Positions 1-9,922 of a DNA stretch of 64,000 nucleotides are shown here, piece after piece. Source of the stretch: Chloranthus sessilifolius (lineage: Eukaryota; Streptophyta; Magnoliopsida; Chloranthales; Chloranthaceae); NCBI GenBank assembly GCA_021018995.1, contig CM037593.1, positions 41,305,810 through 41,369,809 of the forward strand, read 5' to 3'. Both the position numbers and the translations under genes were made by a program. The notes under the pieces are model-generated. The model searched no databases. It was not told the DNA's origin and saw nothing but the letters and a program-made list of their open reading frames with translations. The number at the start of each line of letters is the position of its first letter. Position 1 is the stretch's first letter.

Positions 1-14
1 GTTGAATCCGCTAT

Positions 15-31
15 CCTCGACAACGGCGCCA
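15..31 (-). other. Primer-binding site of Ath-E
   Basis: Read on the minus strand this is TGGCGCCGTTGTCGAGG, close to the TGGCGCCGTTGCCGGGGA primer-binding site usual in Athila/Tat retrotransposons. It fixes the orientation: the 5' LTR lies to the right and the body of the element lies left of the window. Confidence 0.85.
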
Positions 32-37
32 AAAACT

Positions 38-1518
38 TGGCGCACTGCTTACTTATGTATATCTTTTAACTAAGTCTTAACCTATTGCAAGCGCATAATG
101 GAAATTGTAGAGCTAGTTATAGGATTGTTCCCACAAGAATATGATGAACCTTTTATATAACTATATTTATATTCTTATTTCAAAACTTCTATTTATCTTT
201 TAAGATCCTAAACTACTGGAGAAATATGAATAAAAGAATGGTTTATTTAAACTAAGTTGCAGAAAAATAAATCTAAATCCTCCTCTTTCCAGATTATGAT
301 CGTCAATCACAATCCTTCAAGCCTCGGATGTTTACAAATTTAAAATACCGTTATACCGTATTGCAATCTTCTAGAATTTGGGTGTCAATCAAAGACTAAA
401 ATCCTTTAACACAGATTTAATCTAATCTACAATCTCTTAAAATTTAGGCGTCAATCAAACTCAAGAAAATTAAAGATGGAAAAGTAAAACCGTTACACTA
501 ATTTGCATATTCCAACCTGAGTTATCAATTCAAATTAAAACTTAGAGATGTTTACAAAGCAGTTAATTGCAATAAAATAAATTTAAACTAGAAAGTAATA
601 AAATTTATATCTGTCACCCCTCAGCTACAGTCATTAATTGCTTCTGGGAAACTACGGATATCTACACTAATCTTCAGCTCCCAATTGCAGTCGTCAATTT
701 CTCTTGAGAAACCTTGGATATCTAATCTACAAAGTAATAAAAACCTACTCTAATTTGAAAGGAAGAAAACTCAACCTCAGTCGTCAATTGATGCTGAGAA
801 TTCCTTCGATGGTTTATTCCTACACCGGGCTCGCTTATTGATAGATCATAAGAAGTCGATTTTCAAAACTTTTAATCCTAATAAAAGAAACAAAAGAATC
901 CTAATATAACTCTAATTCTAATTTTATTCCTCCTTACTTTCCAATGGTTGATGCATTTCTGGATTGTCCTCCTTGGTTTCCAATGGCTGTGATCTTCTGG
1001 AATCTATCTTCATAAATCTTCTTAAATCCATGATTCACCAAACTTCTAATTTCAGAATTCTTCTAATTTGGTTTATGGCGGTGAAAATCTTCACGTGATC
1101 AACAACAGTAGCAGAAAGCTTCCATTTTTATAAAATCGTAAATCATGATTTTATCTTTTTCATACAGCTTTTCTCTGAATGATTTTAGATTACGAAAGAT
1201 CACTTTTTTTTTTTATCGCACTTCACTTTTGAACGTCTTTTTGAAGAATCGTAAATTACAATTTCTTCTTTTATATTCTTTCTTTAATTTCGCTTAATTT
1301 AAAAATATGATTTCTTGACTTTTAGCATGCGATGAATCGTCTTTTATGCTCAATCATCTTTTTACTGCTTTTTGAGTTCATTTTGATGAAGATTATCACT
1401 TTGGCTCTCTTTTACTATTTTATCTTAATATCTGCACATCGGTAACTTATTAGTAGCAAACTAAGGTTTAACAATATTAAGTTAAGGGTGGTAAAATGAT
1501 ATATTTTGTGACTGATCA
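38..1518 (-). mobile_element. 5' LTR of Athila-like element Ath-E
   Basis: The segment begins TG next to the primer-binding site and ends in ...GTGACTGATCA, so on the minus strand it starts TGATCAGTCACA. It shares many blocks with the LTR of Ath-D (51446-52717), for example the stretch on taacctattgcaagc near the start and gttaagggtg near the end, but the two are clearly diverged (1481 against 1272 bp). It interrupts the 3' LTR of Tat-1: sequence right of 1518 matches the middle of the Tat-1 5' LTR around 47300. It is AT-rich and non-coding. The TATA box seen in Ath-D is degraded here. Confidence 0.82.
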
Positions 1519-2213
1519 TGGGGGTGGCCCTCTATTTATAGAGTGGGAGTGGATTAAAGGGATGCTTAAAGGCTAAGGGGTTTAGCAATTAGGTAATCTC
1601 TAATCTAAGGTTTTTGGGTAAGGGTTTGGATAGGTGAGAACTTGGGTTTAAGGGTAGATGATAGGGTTGTCTTCTAAATGGAAAAAGGGTTAAAAAGAAG
1701 GCTAGTGGGGGTGTAACAATCTTAACCCCAAACTTTGGGGTGGCCAATAAGTCAAACCCCAAATTTGAAATCTAGGAATTTTCCCAAAGACACTGTTCCT
1801 AAGCCTTGTGTATATAAAGTATACGGTAGGCATATGAATAGTACTTCTTAGGAAAAATGAGAAGTTCAGAGCCCGCAGTTGGGGCCTGAGCAAAAATGTA
1901 CCTTGCGAATCTTTTATAAATGCAAGGCAAAAATTCCTAGAATCTAGCCTTGTGTATATAAAATATACACAATGCCCAATTCTGGGCTGAACCAAAGCAG
2001 GTAAGCCTATATTAGGCTCGAGGCTAATCTTCTTAGGATCGAATGGGGTTAGGGTTGATTCCTAAGGGCTTGGGAGTTTCTAAGGGTCCGGGAAGGGTTC
2101 TTAAAGGTTCGGATTGATCTCTAAGGGTTCGGGAAATGCTCTCGAAAGCTCGGAGGCTACGCCTTCTCAAAGTATCAGTTAATCGGACCTTCGACCGAAT
2201 TTGGGTGTCTACA
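1519..2213 (-). mobile_element. 3' LTR of Tat-1, truncated by Ath-E
   Basis: This is the U3-side half of a Tat LTR. It ends ...GGGTGTCTACA, giving the plant-typical TGTAGACACCC start on the minus strand, and is collinear with 47300-48003 of the Tat-1 5' LTR. The minus-strand TATA box (tatttata at 1533-1540) is retained. The rest of the LTR lies beyond Ath-E, outside the window. Confidence 0.87.
1792..1975 (-). repeat. Palindromic dyad cluster in Tat-1 3' LTR U3
   Basis: Three inverted-repeat units at 1803-1831, 1901-1928 and 1947-1975 carry the Tat-1 dyad core (GCGTATA ... TATACGC flanked by GCCT/AGGC). The first is flanked by outer arms at 1792-1801 and 1833-1842. Copies here are more decayed than those at 47582-47766. 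Confidence 0.75.
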
Positions 2214-2228
2214 AATGCCCCTCTTTGG
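2214..2228 (-). other. Polypurine tract of Tat-1
   Basis: On the minus strand the sequence reads CCAAAGAGGGGCATT directly before the TGTAGACACC start of the 3' LTR. This is the expected purine-rich plus-strand primer. The same tract sits next to the Tat-2 3' LTR at 7463. Confidence 0.85.
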
Positions 2229-4544
2229 TATTCGATCACTAATAATCAAATGTCAAAGAAAGAGACATCCTAAGATGCCTAAGGCATGCTAACGGGTCAG
2301 CCATAATCAAAGCCAACCTCAAACATCATATGGTAAAAGAAAAATGTGGTGAGTTTACGGAAGCCCTGCATGTCGGGAAAAAACGTCCGTTCCTGAAGGC
2401 TATTGGTCTCCAAGCACTTAGCGACATTACTGGGCATGACCGTGATGGTGTGTGTAGCGGAAGTCCAACGTATTAGAAAAAAATGTCCGTTCCTCGATAT
2501 GATTGATGAGGTGTAATGTTTGATTTTCATTTTGAATTAGGAGGGTGATCGACCTATACTTCAAAATTGGCATAAAGTAATGACGTGAAGATCCAACGAT
2601 TTTTGTCCAATCTCATGAGGCATTGATTCCCCACTTGATCGGTCACGGGTGCCCTTAATCGATGTAGGGTTCGAGGTGTTTGAGGAAACTCATCAACCCC
2701 AAAATTAATTTAGCACAACCTACCTGAGCGAAGTGAATATTGATGTCACAATGCTTTTTGGGAGTGTGTGCCACTTTTGGCTAGATCTTACAAACAGACC
2801 AAATATGCAAAAATATAGATTCATTAGGAGTGATAAATAACAAAGGTGAATGGAATTCCCAACCCAGATTCCATCCGAGTACAAGTTACGAGAACAAACA
2901 ACCATCCTATGGATACCTAAACACAGGAAAAGATCCCTTCTGCATCCATGTTTGAACGTAGTTGTTCGATATGTAATCTCATTTAGTGGCGGAATCAAAT
3001 CGATCGAAACATTAACTATTTGACCGATATTGACATTATCACTCCTACTTTGAAGTAGGATCTAAAGATCTAAGGCAAACCTTAGATTTAGGACATTAAT
3101 TTAGCACAGCTGCATTGTCAAAAAAATATTAACGCACGCATGTGCGTAGCTGTGCATCACAAAAAGTACCATGAAAACAGAGTTATCTTTTTTTCTTTTT
3201 CAAAATGATTTTCTTTTCTCTTTTTTTTTTGTTTGAATGAACCGAATGTCTGTGGAGGGATATTTCATTTGATCTGTCCATCGCTAAGAGGTTGCTTGCC
3301 TCGAGGCTTTGAGCCGTTTGATGTTCCTGCACGTTCTCAAGAAAATGTCAGTCCATTTTGTGTATACAGATAAAAAATTTGCATCCTAATTAATAGAAGA
3401 AGCAAACTCTTACCTACACATTTTTTTATTTGTTTTTTTCAAGACTTATATTTTTGGATTGTTTTGGATTTTCTTTATTTTTTTTCTTTCTTTTCTTCTT
3501 TTTTTGTTTGATGCCTTAACAATGAGGAGAAGTAATGGGTCTCATTTTGAGCATAATCAAGCCCGTTCATGCGGTTGGACCTGAGTGAGGTTCAGATTTT
3601 TACCAAGGTCGAAACGTCTATCCCTTTGGACCGAATTAACTCTTTTTATCCTTACCTCGGGTCATGTGTTTGATGGTGTGATCTAAATATCTACTTGACC
3701 ATGACCCAATTTGAGCAAACATGAGCGGCCCAAATCAAGCCCAACGCTCAGAAGTGTAAGCAACGAAGTAACTTCTTTTCTTTCTTTTGAACATTATTAC
3801 TCACTGCGCCCAAGAAGGAATTTCTCCATGCCCGTCATTTCCCTCTCTTTTACCCGTAGTGCCCTTTTGGGTTTTCTCTATGTCCATGGGTATGCATTTT
3901 TACCCCAGGCGTCTTTTCAGGCTTTCACCTGGTTCGCACAAGCTTGCTCTTTTTACCCGTGGTGCCCTTTCAGGTTTTCACCACGTCCATTTGCTTTGAG
4001 CTTGTATATTTTATTTTTCATTTTATTTCATTCATTTTCTCAAAGACCACGATATGGATGTCGATTTTGTCATAGTCGGTTGGATGGAGTTTTAGTTCTC
4101 TCTTAGCTCTGCTGGTGCTGACTCAACGGATATTATGACTGCTCGTAGACTTTAAAGAGGGCTTTCTTCAGGGATGTATCGTGGGCATGGGTTAGAAATT
4201 TTAAAAGTATTCTTGGATTTGAAGGTTTTTCTTGACTAGGTTCCAGTTGCCGTAATACACTTTTTCCTTAGAGGATTTTTACTGTACATGCCCATGATTT
4301 TTCTATCTCATTTCTTTTTAATTTTTTTTTCTTTTTGCTTTTTCTTCAGGCATCCTCTTTTGGGATTTTACTTTTTGCTTTTTTTTTATTGGCTTGAATG
4401 GGGGAGCAACGGGTATAAGCATTCAAGGATGCTTTTTGGCTACTTGACTTTGAAATCATGGCTTATGTTATAGGGTCCTTAAGCAGTCATGTATCCACTT
4501 TTATCAATACTTAACCTTGTCATGGGAGATTAGGAGTAGAATCG
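2229..4544 (-). other. Tat-1 3' non-coding region between integrase and 3' LTR
   Basis: No convincing protein is seen. 2229-3000 is homologous to 7478-8000 of Tat-2, and 3510-4540 is homologous to 14940-16045 of Tat-2. What Tat-2 holds between these blocks (about 6 kb with two antisense genes) is missing here and replaced by about 400 bp of T-rich sequence around 3100-3500. The open frames seen on both strands are not supported by homology. Confidence 0.7.
3838..3990. repeat. Short degenerate tandem repeat in Tat-1 3' region
   Basis: Three imperfect units of about 60 bp share the pattern TTTTACCC..AGG/GTGCCCTTT..GGTTTTC. The same repeat occurs in Tat-2 at about 15275-15415, so it predates the split of the two families. 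It creates a spurious + strand open frame. Confidence 0.6.
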
Positions 4545-5937
4545 TCATACGTATCCAACATTGATGGGCTCGAGAAAATAATCTCTGTCCATGGTGGCGA
4601 AGAGGATCGTGTATCCAGGCAATACCTCTCTGATGACGTAGGGCCCTTCTCAGGTGGGCTTGAATTTTCCTCTCGGATCAGCATAGAGAGATGGGAAGAT
4701 TTTCTTGAGTATAGTGTTACCCACTTTCAAATCTCGAGTGCGAACATGTTTATTGTAAGCACGTGCGATCCTCCTCTGATAGGCCTGAGTGTGACACAAG
4801 GCTAGGAGCCTCTTTTCATTTATTAGATTTAGCTGTTCGAAATGGGACCTCTCTCTTTCAGCTTTTGAAAAATCAAACTCGATGAGGATATGGAGTGAAG
4901 GTACTTCCACTTCAAATGATAGCACGACCTTAGTTCTGTACACAAGGGAGAACGGTGTTGCCCCTATAGCTATACAGATCGACTTTTGATAGACCCATAG
5001 TGCAAATGGTAACATTTCACTCCAATCTCAGTATGTGACGTCCATTTTCTCAAGGGTTCAGACGACTGCCTTGTTAACAGCTTCTACGATTTCATTAGTT
5101 TATGGCCGATATAGTGAGCGATGATGTTTGATATTGTACTGCTCGCATAAGGCTTTAATGTGCTTATTCACAAAGTTGGTGTCGTTGTTCATGATGATAT
5201 CCTTAGGCATGCCGAATCGGCAAACGATTTTATTATGGATAAACATCTCAACAAAATTGGTCGTGATGTTTGTGTAGAACGCTGCCTCTACCCATTTGGT
5301 GAAGTATTCAATGGCGATGAGGATAAACTGATGCTCAGTAGAAGCCTTCGGATTGACCTTTTCAATGATATCGAGGCCCCATGTGATAAATGACCATGGA
5401 GTGGTCATGCTGTGTAGATCTATGGCTGGAGCATATATCAAACTGGAGTGTTCTTAGAATTTATAGCACTTTTGAATGTGCTTGTAACAATCAGTTTCTA
5501 TGGTGGTCCAGAAATACCCTTGCCGTAGGATCTTCTTGGCGAGCATGTGTCCATTGACGTGGGCCCCACATACTCCTTCATGGATCTCTTTCATGATATT
5601 AGTTGTCTCGCTTTTAGTTAGACATCTGAGTAAGATATTATTATATAATCGCTTATAGAGGCACTCACCACAGATGACGTAATACGTTGCTAATCGTTGG
5701 ATGGTCTGGCTGTCCATCTTGAACGTACTTTTAGGGAAAGCTTGAGTTTCGAGAAAATTCTTGATATCTGAGAACCATGGAGGCTCATCATCTAACTTTG
5801 TGGATCCTTCAAGCTGAAGGCAGAAGGTCGGCTTGTTTCTTTGTTTGATCATGATCAGCTTCATCTCGATGCCATATGGGATTTCGACCATTGATGCCAA
5901 TGTCGCTAGTGCATCAGCAAAGCAATTTTTTTCTCAT
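4545..5937 (-). pseudogene. Tat-1 integrase (C-terminal half of pol)
   Basis: Integrase inserts the cDNA into the genome. Read from 5937 down to 4545 this is one continuous minus-strand frame: an N-terminal zinc-binding domain (HEGVCGAHVNGH, then KCYKF where a KCxxCQ-type end is expected), the catalytic core (WGLDIIEKVNPKAS, with IMNNDTNF where an IxDNGTNF-type core is usual) and the C-terminal part around ADPRGKFKPT to a natural stop at 4545. No frameshift is seen. In-frame stops include those at about 5454, 5100 and 4650 and two between 5016 and 5099. All fit CAA to TAA, CGA to TGA or TGG to TGA. The second catalytic Asp appears to be Asn. Upstream coding continues across the Tat-2 insertion at 38471. 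Confidence 0.85.
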
Positions 5938-5942
5938 GAGAC
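5938..5942. other. Left target-site duplication of Tat-2 (gagac)
   Basis: gagac here and gagat at 38471-38475 flank Tat-2. The uninterrupted homologue in Tat-2's own pol (17440-17450, cacgagacataggagaaag) shows that both flanks come from one continuous site. The two copies differ by one C/T change, and two extra G lie before the LTR. Confidence 0.75.
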
Positions 5943-6660
5943 GGTGCAATCGCGGGATTTTTGACGATCCCGTCGTGATGATGCCTACACTCGAAAAGAT
6001 ATAGAGTCGCCACCCAGAGTTTTAGTGTCCTGGGAAACCTAAATCAATTTTATAAGCACCAAATTATAAAAAATGTGACTCTGATTCACCAATCTACGCC
6101 AAAGGCTCTTGGGTAGGGGCTTCGATTATCGATCAGAAAGGTGTTAGGTACTCGATCAACCCGCCCTAAAGCGGTCTCCACTTATGGTCAAAGATAAAAT
6201 AAAAATTGAAATAAAAAGAGCACTTCCTCTTGCCCGAAGGCACTATGATCCTATTTGTGCCCCTTCGCCACTATCGAGATTTCAGCGGCGTAACGATACA
6301 AATTCAAGGATAGAGCAAAAGCTAAGAAGGTAGAGGAGTAGAGGGGAGAGTTAGGGCTCTTAGACCCTTGTAGCACCACTGTGGTCCTTCGCGTGAGGGC
6401 GCTTTAGTGAGCTTCCGATGGCTTGGATGGTTGAATGAAGGGTTCTAACTCTTAAGCTTGGTAGCTAAGGGGTAGAGGAAGAAGGCTAGGGGGTAGTGTT
6501 CTAAACTCAAGGGTTTTTGAAGAAGGATTGGGTTTCTAAGAGGGTTTGGAATTCTAGAATTTGTATGGGTATTTGGTGCACACAAGGGAGGGATAGATCT
6601 CTTACTCTTTTCTCTCTCTTGGAAAATTTTCAAGCCTTTAATCCAAGGGGGGTGCGTCTC

Positions 6661-6668
6661 TATTTATA
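6661..6668 (-). promoter_or_regulatory. TATA box of Tat-2 3' LTR
   Basis: TATAAATA on the minus strand. The same site is kept in Tat-1 (1533-1540, 47309-47316) and altered to tgtttata in the Tat-2 5' LTR (37712-37719). Confidence 0.7.
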
Positions 6669-6936
6669 GGAAAAGGGTAGGTTAGGAGGGTGCTTAAGGG
6701 CTAATTGGGATTAGCAATTAGGTAATCTCCCAATCTAAGGTTTCTTAGGATTTTGAGAGCTTGGAAATGTGGGAAAGGGGCTTCAATGGTGGATGATAAG
6801 GTGAGGCTACAAATGACTAAAGAGTTGGAAATAGGGTAAACATGGGTGCAATAGTCCTAATAAAACTCATCATAAAATTTGTGATGGTCAATAAGTCAAA
6901 CCCCAAAAGTGAAATTCGAGCAAAAAACCAACAGTT

Positions 6937-7090
6937 ACTGTAGCTAAGCCTGATGCATGTATTAGATGCGCCAAGCATAGCTACAGTGTCTGAAAGTCCA
7001 GAGCTAGAGGTGGGTCCCACATATACTTGGCGCGTGTGCGACATGCAATTTTTGGAGAAAAATGGCTTGGTGCATGTAATACATGCGCCA
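6937..7090 (-). repeat. Palindromic dyad cluster in Tat-2 3' LTR U3
   Basis: Dyads at 6948-6976, 7026-7050 (decayed) and 7064-7090. The first is enclosed by perfect outer arms ACTGTAGCTA (6937-6946) and TAGCTACAGT (6978-6987). The core is GGCGCATGTA and TACATGCGCC around one A or T. Confidence 0.85.
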
Positions 7091-7462
7091 TATATGCCCC
7101 AGTCCAAGTGCAATTTTGGTCACCTTTTGGATCGCCGTAACTTTTGAAGTATGACTCGGATTGAGGTGATTATTGGCTTGTTGGAAAGCTAAGAACCTCT
7201 ACTTTTTAATGGTATAAGATTTAGTCTCAGTAGAGGTCCCTGCTAGCCTTGATTCATCTCTCTCTAACCAATGCCCGAGAGGGTTAACCAAGGGTTTCGA
7301 AGAGGTTTCTAAAGGTTGGGGGTAATTTTCTAGGGGTTTGAAAAGATTCCTAAGGGTATGGGAAGGTTCCTAAGGGTATAGGAGAAGCTATCAGAAGCTC
7401 GGAGGTGTGCCTCTCTCGAAGTATGTTTCGATCGGGCCTTGAGCCAAATTTGGGTGTCTACA

Positions 7463-7477
7463 AATGCCCCTCTTTGG
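7463..7477 (-). other. Polypurine tract of Tat-2
   Basis: The minus strand reads CCAAAGAGGGGCATT next to the 3' LTR, identical to the Tat-1 tract at 2214. Confidence 0.85.
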
Positions 7478-7815
7478 CATCCGATCACTAATGATTGAAT
7501 GTCAAAGAGAAGAGACATCCGAAGAGGCCCAAGGTAACACTGCGGGTCCGCCGTATTCAGAAAGAACCTCAAACATCATGTGGGTAATATGGTGAGGAAA
7601 CGGAAGTCCTGTATGTTGAAAAAAGTATCTGTTTCTCAAGGTTATCAGTCCCCAAGCGCTTAGCGATATTACTGGGCATAACCGAGATGAAGCGAGTTGT
7701 GACAGCCCAATATGCTAAGAAAAGCATTCGCTTCTAGAGATGATTAAAGATGTTTGATGTTCAAGTTTTATTTTGAATAAAATAGCTTAGTAAGTGAGAG
7801 GGTGGTCGACCTATG

Positions 7816-8890
7816 CTTAAAGATAGGCACAAAGTAAATACGTGAAGGTCCACAGTTTGTGTCAAATCCCATGAGGCACTGATTCCCCCATTTGACTGGC
7901 CATAGGTGCCCCTGCATGAAGCAGGGTTCGAGGTCTTTGGGCGACATCGGTCTCGAAATTGATTTAGCATAACTATCTGAGTGGAGCAAATTGATGTCGC
8001 AACGCTTTTTGGGAGTACATGCTACTTTTTGTTATTTTTATGTAACATTTTATGTAGAATTTTATGTTATTTTATGTGGATTTTTTTTGTGATTTTATGT
8101 GAATTTTGTGTGGAATTCTTTTGTGATTTTATGTGGATTTTTATGACTTTTGTTGTTCGAGATTTTGAGCAAGCTCATTGATCCGGAACCGCATTTTAGC
8201 ACTGCCGCCCGAGTAGGTCAAATGGAGATCAACGCGTCATTTGGGGGCGTGTGCATCCTTAGAGCCAGAAAACGGGATCAGACTGGGCTTGTTTAATACA
8301 CATGCCACACCAAATCCTAGCTAACGATGTCTTGGCGCGTGTATTACACATACTTAAAGATAGGCGCGAAGCAAATATGCGAAAGTCGACAGTTTGTGTC
8401 AAATCCCATGAGGCACTGATTCCCCCATTTAACTGGCCACGGGTGTCCCTGTATGAAGCAGGGTTCGAGGTCTTTGGGCGACATCGGTCTCAAAATTGAT
8501 TTAGCATAACTATCTGAGCGGAGCAAATTGATGTCGCAACGCTTTTTGGGAGTACATGCCGCTTTTTGTTATTTTTATGTAACATTTTATGTAGAATTTT
8601 ATGTTATTTTATGTGGATTTTTGTGTGGAATTCTTTTGTGATTTTATGTGGAATTTTTTTTTTTATGATTTTATGTGGATTTTTATGACTTTTGTTGTTC
8701 GAGATTTTGAGCAAGCTCACTAATCCGGAACCGCATTTTAGCACTGCCGCCTGAGCAGGTCAAATGGAGATCAACGCATCATTTGGGGGCGTGTGCATCC
8801 TTCGAGCCAGAAAACAGGATCAAGCTGGGCGTGTTTAATACACATGCCAGATCAGATCTGGCCAAAAATAGCCTGCCGCATGTAATACAT
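7816..8890 (-). repeat. Tandem duplication of about 535 bp beside Tat-2 3' LTR
   Basis: Two copies start with cttaaagatagg at about 7816 and 8352 and run through the same landmarks: gaggcactgattccccca, the T-rich tttatgt stretch, ccgcattttagcactgccgcc, catttgggggcgtgtgcatcc and a dyad. Tat-1 has a single copy of the first part (about 2560-2740). No protein is recognised in 7478-8890. Confidence 0.82.
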
Positions 8891-8952
8891 GCACCAGGCA
8901 AAAAAAAGGGGGGGGCAAATCTGCTTGGCGCGTGTATTAGTTGCGCCAAGCA
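8287..8952 (+). repeat. Dyad cluster upstream of the first antisense gene
   Basis: At least five copies of the Tat-2 dyad: about 8287-8309, 8332-8352, 8827-8850, 8871-8899 and 8922-8952. The first and third are duplicates from the 535-bp tandem repeat and have a looser centre. The last two flank an A-run/G-run tract (8901-8915). They lie just left of a promoter-like block and the antisense gene that reads to the right. Confidence 0.78.
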
Positions 8953-9150
8953 AATCCTGGGGAGGGGTTTTAAACACCCGAGCCCGAGCAAAAGAGGCCT
9001 TTTTTGGAAAATTTCTCTCCCTCCCTCTCCAAACCGAAATTAGACTCCTTCCTACGGTTCCTTTGGATTAATTCTAAGCGTGCCTCATTGTCGGTGTTCG
9101 CTCGTGCCGATTAAACACCTGCTCTACGCCGGATCAAGGACCTAATTTCT
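8953..9150 (+). promoter_or_regulatory. Candidate promoter and 5' leader of antisense gene 1
   Basis: After the last dyad comes cctggggaggggttttaaac then acccgagcccgag, followed by a CT-rich stretch (ctctccctccctctcc). A very similar order (dyad, cctggggag, ttaagcccgag) precedes the second antisense gene at 12840-12870. The repeated arrangement, the TTTAAA-like box and the direction of the downstream gene suggest a promoter. This is inferred. Confidence 0.5.
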
Positions 9151-9922
9151 TTTGAAAGTAATCACTTTAAACCCATTTTTATTTTATTTTTCTTGAAATA
9201 TTTTGCAATGTGGTTATGATTCTTGCTTTTCTAGATGATAAGTGAATGATATTTCTTACAAGTGTGATTATCTATGATTGGTTTGATCCTATTCCATGTA
9301 AATGATGCCCTATATTTTTCTCTTTTCTTTTTTTTTCTTCTTTTCTTTTTATTGATTTTTCTTGAGTTATTTTATGATTAGGGCATTTTCCCTTCTTTTT
9401 TGGATCTAGATGTATTATGAGTGATATTTTTTTTTGTAACCTTGCATTTATTATTATATATTTTTTTCGTTTTTGTTTTCGCATGTATTTTGTATGCAAA
9501 ATGTATTTCTTGGATTTTCGTTTGTTGTTGTATTCTCTTCTTTTTTTCGGTTTTCTTTTTGAAAATGTGGATGATTTTTTGAAAATGATGGGTGATTTGT
9601 ATTATTATATTTTTTTTGGTAGCATAAATGCACATACATGCATATATATTTTTTGGTGTTTTTTCTTCTTTTTTTTTAGTTCTCTTCTCCTTTGAAAATG
9701 TAGGTGATTTGATGATGATTTTGAAAATGATGGGTGATTTTTTTTTGTTTTTTTTTAAATTTTTTTCTTTAAAAATGCGGGTGATTTGATGATAATTTTT
9801 TTTTAAAATGATGATGACGATCAGGAAAGAAAAGGGTCCTACTTACCTCCCTGTTAACCTGTTTAGCAAATGATTTCTTGTTACTGATATGTCTTGATTC
9901 TATTGCTTGTATCCGTTTTAGA
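9151..9922. other. T-rich spacer before antisense gene 1
   Basis: Strongly T-rich on the + strand, with several repeats of gatgatttt/gggtgattt between about 9560 and 9800. The open frames here are low-complexity (Lys/Asn on one strand, Phe on the other) and match nothing I know. It may be a 5'-UTR intron or simple spacer. Confidence 0.5.

Larger units (their letters stand above)
5945..7462 (-). mobile_element. 3' LTR of Tat-2
   Basis: The pair of 36996-38470. It starts tgcaatcgcggg and ends gggtgtctaca. The minus-strand TATA box (tatttata, 6661-6668) lies about 790 bp from the LTR start, giving a long U3. No coding capacity is seen. U3 contains the dyad cluster. Confidence 0.9.

Noticed and set aside
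3711-4106. 131-residue + strand frame in Tat-1 3' region
   Set aside because: It is created by a 60-bp degenerate repeat also found in Tat-2, where the frame is different and broken.
9272-9695. Overlapping open frames on both strands (Lys/Asn-rich and Phe-rich)
   Set aside because: Simple T-rich sequence; composition alone explains them.
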